Of a stretch of 64,000 bases of DNA, positions 59,646-64,000 are shown piece after piece. Below the pieces are notes generated by a model, which saw nothing but the letters and a program-made list of their open reading frames with translations, was not told the DNA's origin and did no database searches. The DNA is taken from contig CAZBGQ010000005.1 in assembly GCA_964491515.1 (NCBI GenBank), positions 1 through 64,000 on the forward strand. The letters run 5' to 3'. Origin of the DNA: CAZBGQ01 sp964491515. Its GTDB lineage: Bacteria; Patescibacteriota; Gracilibacteria; UBA1369; UBA12473. The translations under genes and the position numbers were made by a program. Every line of letters starts with the position of its first letter. Within the stretch, counting starts at the first letter, position 1.

Positions 59646-62402
59646 TTATTTGGGTGGGGGCAGTTGCTTAGCCTTATTCTTACCTCCGAAAAAATGACCA
59701 AGACGTGAGAGAATATTCCCAAGCCCCTTTCCGGCTAGAAAAAGATCGGCCCATCCGCCAAACCTTTCTATGGCGGCAAGGCGCTTTTGGGCCGCTTCGT
59801 CTCCACCTGCGGCACCTTCTTGGGCGCCCTCTAGACGACGGAGATTCTTCACTTCAGAAGCAGACATAACCTTAAGTGCGGAAACACCTTGGGGAAGAAC
59901 GAAGCTTTCATCTAATAACTTCTTCAGAACAGTGGCCTTGTCGGCAGGGGTATTCTTGTCCTTCATGTCAGATACTATCTGACGCGCCTTAGCAGAATAG
60001 TAAACAATTTTGCACTTGTGAATAAGGGGTCGTATGTCCTCATTAAGCGCCAGATTCCCCCCTTCCATTTCATCGCGGGCTAAAAGCTCCAATTGGTAAA
60101 TATACTTAAATAAAACCTCAGGAGTCAGAGATCCTGCACTAATCTTATCTGAAATTTCTTTAACTGTGGTTCCCAAATGAAAACCTTGAGTAGCCTTAAG
60201 TTCATTCTCCCGCTCAAACGTCTCAGTCTGAATTTCCGAGAAAGGGCGGTACTGGCCGGATTTCCGCCATTGTCCGACTTTTGAGGTGGCAATGCCCTGA
60301 GCTCGACGAAGGGTTGTGCCTTCTTCCACCGTATTATTCGCTGAATCCAGGAGCATAAGTGTACGGAGAGCAGCACGGAACTCTTTTTGAGGGGAGGGCG
60401 CATCAGCCAGAGAAGGATCTCCTTCCTGCATAAGGAAGAGTACCATTTCAGGAGGAAATGGATTTTTCTTAAGTGCAGATCCGGACGATGCTTTTTGGGC
60501 GGCCCTAAGCGCATTACTCGCCTCATTATAGCGATCCTTAAGATCGCTAAGCTCAATAACACCTTGCGTAGCGACTCCAGGATGAGGTGGGCTCAAAGTA
60601 ACTCTATCAGGCAGCAAGCGAGTTCCGGTGCCCGTGCCTGCAATTAAGTTACGATCCTCAATTAAGCGCTGTGTCATTTCACTGTAAGACATTTTTTTGA
60701 ATGCATCCCACTCTTTCTTACGATCATCAAGCTTTTGCTTCGCATCCTTTCCACTTTTCTCAAGAGCTGCAATACGAGATTCAAATGAACTCAAAAGGCC
60801 ATCGCTGGGCTCGATACGAGGGTCAGGAGGTAAAACCTTCCTAATAAAGGTAGCCGCGTCACCGGCTGGAACATGACTAGGGAAGTTACGCCAAAGCCGA
60901 GTTATGGCTTCTTCTGCAGCATATTTAAGACGTCGCAAGCCACCAGGCTGCTCAGACATAAGCTTGGTTAATCGTAATTTTTCCGCAAGTCGAGGGTCCT
61001 TGCCATCCACAGGAGGGTTAGCTGTAATGTCCTTGGCGATGGAAGCCAAGTTGGAGGATGTATTTTTGTACTCTACTGAAGCAAATTTAATATCGCTTAA
61101 ATGTTTCTTGATCGCGGTGACCGCCTTCGCAGCCTCAGTGGAACTACTAGCCTCTTTGTACGCGGTTTCAAAGGCTTTATCACCCTCAGAAAAGCGAGTT
61201 TCTTCAGCCTTATGAACCTCCGCAATAGTCACAAATTCCTGCTCAGCCTTGGTTACGTCCGCTCCGGTGACATCCGTATAAACCTTATCCAATCGCTCCA
61301 AGGGATGGGGCACTTGTGTCCAGTTAAGAGCTTGTTGGGCCGTTTGCTGGACGCGCTGGATCAAGAGAAAAATAGCGGGGTTGGTAGTCGATAACGTATT
61401 CAAGATTGGGTCTAAACCATCTAAGGCGGGCTGAAGGTCAGCTCTGGATATGGTAAGTGCCGCGGCAGTCGCCGGAGGCACCTGCTTTGTTAATTCATGA
61501 AAAGCCTTCCCTTTTGTCAAGACGTCCAAAATTTGAGGACGAGTAGCATCATTAGGGGCAAACTCTCTGTTCACTGCGGTTTCGAGATTATCGAAGCGAC
61601 GAGTGAGAGCATTATAATTCCTGACTTCGCCTCTCATTGATACCACCAAACTCATGGCCTTGGGAGTGTCCATGTTGTCCTTGCCAATAAGACTCTCTAA
61701 GCGATCCTTCAAAGTTACAGTTTTGCCGGGGACAACAAGAGCAGCGTTATCTCTCCACGTGGTAAGTTCTGGACGATTATGCACAACAGAGGAAGGACTT
61801 AAACGAGAAATTTCTTCTAAAAGCAATTGACGATGATCTTCATTAGTAGAAGGATCAAACGCGTCCGCCAATTCTTTTGCACGAGCAAATACCCGACGCT
61901 CATATGGGTCTATATGTGCACTTGGAGCAGCTGCCTCCATACCATCGCGACTAGCCATGAAGCGAATCGCCCCCCAAAGGCCATGCTCCTCAATAAGGGC
62001 AATTGCACTATTGAGCTTATTGCCAGATCCCTCCGGTAAAATACGAGCAATAGGCGCCTTTCCTTGAGTGCGATCTTCCAAGGCAATCGCTTCACGAGCT
62101 TGGACAAGAAGACGATCATAAACAGGGCGATCTACTAATCGATAGACACGAGAAGAATCAACAGGGGTTCCGCCAACGCCAGACAATTGTGACAACGCGC
62201 GAATTTTAAATATGTCCATATGGCCACCCAATTCCGTATGCAAATCATCAGATAAAATCTGAGAATCAGGATTACGAAGACCAGCCAAAACACGCACAGC
62301 AGAAGCGGCAATGTCATTCGTCATCGCACCAATCAAGCCTTGATCAATCTCGACACGGGTGAGCTCAGCTTCAGACTCCAGAATTTTATTGGGATCCTCC
62401 AT
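59646..62402 (-). CDS. Large helical protein of unknown function
   Basis: This 918-residue soluble protein starts at ATG MEDPNKILESEAELTR. It is nearly all helical, with likely coiled coils around 545-580 and 635-650. The C-terminal stretch WADLFLAGKGLGNILSRLGH is amphipathic and could bind membrane, and the tail is basic and proline-rich. No enzymatic motif was seen. It is the first gene of the three-gene unknown operon, divergent from trigger factor. Confidence 0.75.
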   Translation of the reverse strand: MEDPNKILESEAELTRVEIDQGLIGAMTNDIAASAVRVLAGLRNPDSQILSDDLHTELGGHMDIFKIRALSQLSGVGGTPVDSSRVYRLVDRPVYDRLLVQAREAIALEDRTQGKAPIARILPEGSGNKLNSAIALIEEHGLWGAIRFMASRDGMEAAAPSAHIDPYERRVFARAKELADAFDPSTNEDHRQLLLEEISRLSPSSVVHNRPELTTWRDNAALVVPGKTVTLKDRLESLIGKDNMDTPKAMSLVVSMRGEVRNYNALTRRFDNLETAVNREFAPNDATRPQILDVLTKGKAFHELTKQVPPATAAALTISRADLQPALDGLDPILNTLSTTNPAIFLLIQRVQQTAQQALNWTQVPHPLERLDKVYTDVTGADVTKAEQEFVTIAEVHKAEETRFSEGDKAFETAYKEASSSTEAAKAVTAIKKHLSDIKFASVEYKNTSSNLASIAKDITANPPVDGKDPRLAEKLRLTKLMSEQPGGLRRLKYAAEEAITRLWRNFPSHVPAGDAATFIRKVLPPDPRIEPSDGLLSSFESRIAALEKSGKDAKQKLDDRKKEWDAFKKMSYSEMTQRLIEDRNLIAGTGTGTRLLPDRVTLSPPHPGVATQGVIELSDLKDRYNEASNALRAAQKASSGSALKKNPFPPEMVLFLMQEGDPSLADAPSPQKEFRAALRTLMLLDSANNTVEEGTTLRRAQGIATSKVGQWRKSGQYRPFSEIQTETFERENELKATQGFHLGTTVKEISDKISAGSLTPEVLFKYIYQLELLARDEMEGGNLALNEDIRPLIHKCKIVYYSAKARQIVSDMKDKNTPADKATVLKKLLDESFVLPQGVSALKVMSASEVKNLRRLEGAQEGAAGGDEAAQKRLAAIERFGGWADLFLAGKGLGNILSRLGHFFGGKNKAKQLPPPK

Positions 62403-62430
62403 AGAAAATAGAAAAGAATCTACTTATTAA

Positions 62431-62459
62431 ATTATACAACAAAATGGGAATAAATACAA
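62431..62459 (-). promoter_or_regulatory. Predicted promoter of the three-gene unknown operon
   Basis: Perfect minus-strand -10 TATAAT (62431-62436), 17-base spacer, -35 TTGTAT (62454-62459). Confidence 0.6.
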
Positions 62460-62487
62460 CCCTCGCGCAGCCAGTACTGATTTTCCA

Positions 62488-62516
62488 TTGCAAACCTGAA
62501 CCAATTTAAGTAGGAT
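62488..62516 (+). promoter_or_regulatory. Predicted promoter of trigger factor
   Basis: TTGCAA (62488-62493), 17-base spacer, TAGGAT (62511-62516). The ATG at 62524 is only 7 bases further on, so the message may be nearly leaderless. Confidence 0.4.
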
Positions 62517-62523
62517 ACGACAC

Positions 62524-63801
62524 ATGAAAATCACCGTATCACAACCAAAACAGGCAGAAGTCACGATTACAATCGAGGCTGAAGAGGCGGATCTCGCCAA
62601 ATTTTTAGATAAAGCGATCGTAGAACTTGGCCAGCAAGTAACGATCAAAGGCTTCCGCAAGGGAAAAATCCCTAAAGAAGCTTTGGAAAAGCATTTAGGA
62701 GCAGGCGCCATTCGAGTGCACGCTCTAGATTTAGCTTTGCCACATTTATACGCCGAAGCTGTTCTCCAAGAGAACGTCCCCGTCGTAGCTCGACCAGAAA
62801 TAAAATTCATTGGAGACAATCCTTTCGTATTTGAAGCCATTGTGGCCGTATTACCTGAAGTTAAAATTTCAGGCTACGAAAAGATTAAAATAAAGAAGAA
62901 AGACGTTGCAGTTACCGATAAGGAAGTAGACGACCTCATCGACTACCTTCGAAAGCAACGAGCTGAATACAAAGAGGTCGATAGAGCTGCCAAAATGGGC
63001 GATCGAGTAGAGATGGATTTTGATGGCTTTGACCCCAAAGGAGACGTGCCACTAGAGGGCACTGCCAGTAAAAATCACCCCGCTGTCTTAGGGGAGGGGA
63101 CACTGATCCCTGGTTTCGAAGAGGAAATTATTGGACTTAAGGCGGGTGCTGAAAAAACATTCGACATCACATTTCCTAAGGATTATCACTCAAAAAAATT
63201 CCAAGGGAAGAAAGTTAAATTCAAGATCAAGATCCATAAAGTCGAAGAAGTTAATATGCCAGAAGTTACTTCGGAATGGATCAAGGAGGCATCAGGCCAA
63301 GATCGAACCCCCGAAGAATTCAGAAAGGATGTACGTGAAAACCTAGAGAAAGAACGCATCCAACAAGAAAAGCAGCGACGAGAAAGCGAGTTCCTTGATG
63401 AACTACTTAAATTAGCAACACTAGAAGTACCAAAAGCTCTCATTGAGGAAGAAATTGACTTCATGCTAGACCGAACTAAAATGGACTTGCAAGGACGTGG
63501 ACTTCAATGGGAACAGTATGAAGAGTACATGAAAACCCAAAACAGAGACCTACGTGCTGAGAAAAAGGAGCAAGCAGAAAAGCAAGTAAAGTTACGAGTC
63601 ATCCTTCAGCACATATATAAGGAAGAAAAGATTGACCCCACAGATGCTGAGGTAGAAAAACACCTAGAAGGACTATTAGGTAGCTACCCAAAGGATCAGC
63701 AAGCAAAGCTTAAGGAAAACTATAAGAAGGGAAGCGAAGGGCACATCCAGATACAGAATGCTCTCCGCATAGAAAAATTCTTCCAAAAATTTCTCTCATA
63801 A
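62524..63801 (+). CDS. tig: Trigger factor, ribosome-associated chaperone
   Basis: This 425-residue protein has all three domains. The N-terminal ribosome-binding domain carries the signature GFRKGKIPKEALEKHLG. The FKBP-type PPIase domain spans about 155-235 (GDRVEMDFDGF, LIPGFEEEIIGLKAG). The C-terminal helical chaperone domain is near normal length. It holds nascent chains at the ribosome exit. It is divergent from the unknown three-gene operon and followed closely by a LapA-like gene. Confidence 0.96.
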   Translation: MKITVSQPKQAEVTITIEAEEADLAKFLDKAIVELGQQVTIKGFRKGKIPKEALEKHLGAGAIRVHALDLALPHLYAEAVLQENVPVVARPEIKFIGDNPFVFEAIVAVLPEVKISGYEKIKIKKKDVAVTDKEVDDLIDYLRKQRAEYKEVDRAAKMGDRVEMDFDGFDPKGDVPLEGTASKNHPAVLGEGTLIPGFEEEIIGLKAGAEKTFDITFPKDYHSKKFQGKKVKFKIKIHKVEEVNMPEVTSEWIKEASGQDRTPEEFRKDVRENLEKERIQQEKQRRESEFLDELLKLATLEVPKALIEEEIDFMLDRTKMDLQGRGLQWEQYEEYMKTQNRDLRAEKKEQAEKQVKLRVILQHIYKEEKIDPTDAEVEKHLEGLLGSYPKDQQAKLKENYKKGSEGHIQIQNALRIEKFFQKFLS

Positions 63802-63819
63802 TATTTAGCCCTCCTCCCC

Positions 63820-64000
63820 ATGAAAATCTTCAGCGCAGCCGCGGCGATGTTCAGTTTCGTGATCATCCTCATTTTGGCATTTCAGAACTTTCAGGCTTCT
63901 TGTAACTATTTGACCTTCTTCTTTTGGGAGCTATCCGCAAGCACCTCTCCCACATTTACCCTGTTTGGAGCGGCAATTGTTGGGATCTTCACTGGCATAA
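63820..64000 (+). CDS. LapA-like (DUF1049) membrane protein, 5' part
   Basis: Sixty codons from ATG MKIFSAAAAMFSFVI run off the right edge. Two hydrophobic helices separated by NFQASCNYLTFFFWELSAST match the LapA/DUF1049 pattern (helix, QN..., short strand, helix). It starts 18 bases after trigger factor. Confidence 0.65.
   Translation, partial: MKIFSAAAAMFSFVIILILAFQNFQASCNYLTFFFWELSASTSPTFTLFGAAIVGIFTGI

Overview
The window looks like chromosome from a Patescibacteria (CPR) bacterium, most like Peregrinibacteria. This is an inference from style: moderate GC, few Shine-Dalgarno sites, many single-copy orphan genes, very large proteins of unknown function and a small core gene set. TGA is used as a stop (for example at 7550-7552), which argues against the Gracilibacteria-type code in which TGA means glycine. 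There are two assembly gaps: exactly 100 N at 3444-3543 and 10 N beside a 49-base C run at 16401-16459.

Layout. (1) 1-10.2 kb is accessory: an orphan, a UPF0489 (peptide-arginase-like) protein, a FliA/WhiG-type sigma factor whose frame runs into the gap and may be joined to a large upstream protein, a Cys-rich double zinc-ribbon protein, a radical SAM protein and a caspase-like (clan CD) protease. (2) 10.3-36.4 kb is mostly housekeeping: an unusual RNase II/R (RNB) protein with repeated dsRBD-like modules, NAD synthetase, TypA, a DEAD-box helicase, a small RRM protein, tRNA-dihydrouridine synthase, a two-gene GshF-like glutathione pathway with rhodanese, an ABC-2 exporter, SemiSWEET, endonuclease IV, an M23 peptidase, an HNH endonuclease, ribosomal protein L27, a holin-like protein, a U32 protein with a ferredoxin, and a disulfide reductase. 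(3) 36.4-51.5 kb is a dense accessory zone of small orphan genes, many with their own TTGACA promoter. It holds a second zinc-ribbon protein, two Cys-His-Asp (NAT/transglutaminase-type) proteins, a divergent glutaminase and a 1.2-kb-codon protein with two MutS-family ATPase domains in one chain. It ends at a tRNA-His gene, and fragments resembling the 3' end of that tRNA recur through the zone in the same orientation, as expected for repeated site-specific insertion. (4) 51.8-64 kb has a VKOR/thioredoxin disulfide pair, a HEXXH metallopeptidase, a GC-rich lipoprotein gene with a structured leader, three giant or unknown proteins in a row, trigger factor and the start of a LapA-like gene.

How the genes fit together. 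Three sets deal with thiol and disulfide chemistry: GSH synthesis plus rhodanese, the CxxxxC disulfide reductase, and VKOR plus its lipoprotein partner outside the membrane. Another set handles RNA: TypA, DEAD-box helicase, RRM protein, RNB-dsRBD protein, Dus and U32. The strongest candidates for undescribed biology are the tandem MutS-like ATPase, the RNB multi-dsRBD protein, the sigma factor with a long N-terminal extension, and the tRNA-His-anchored accessory zone.
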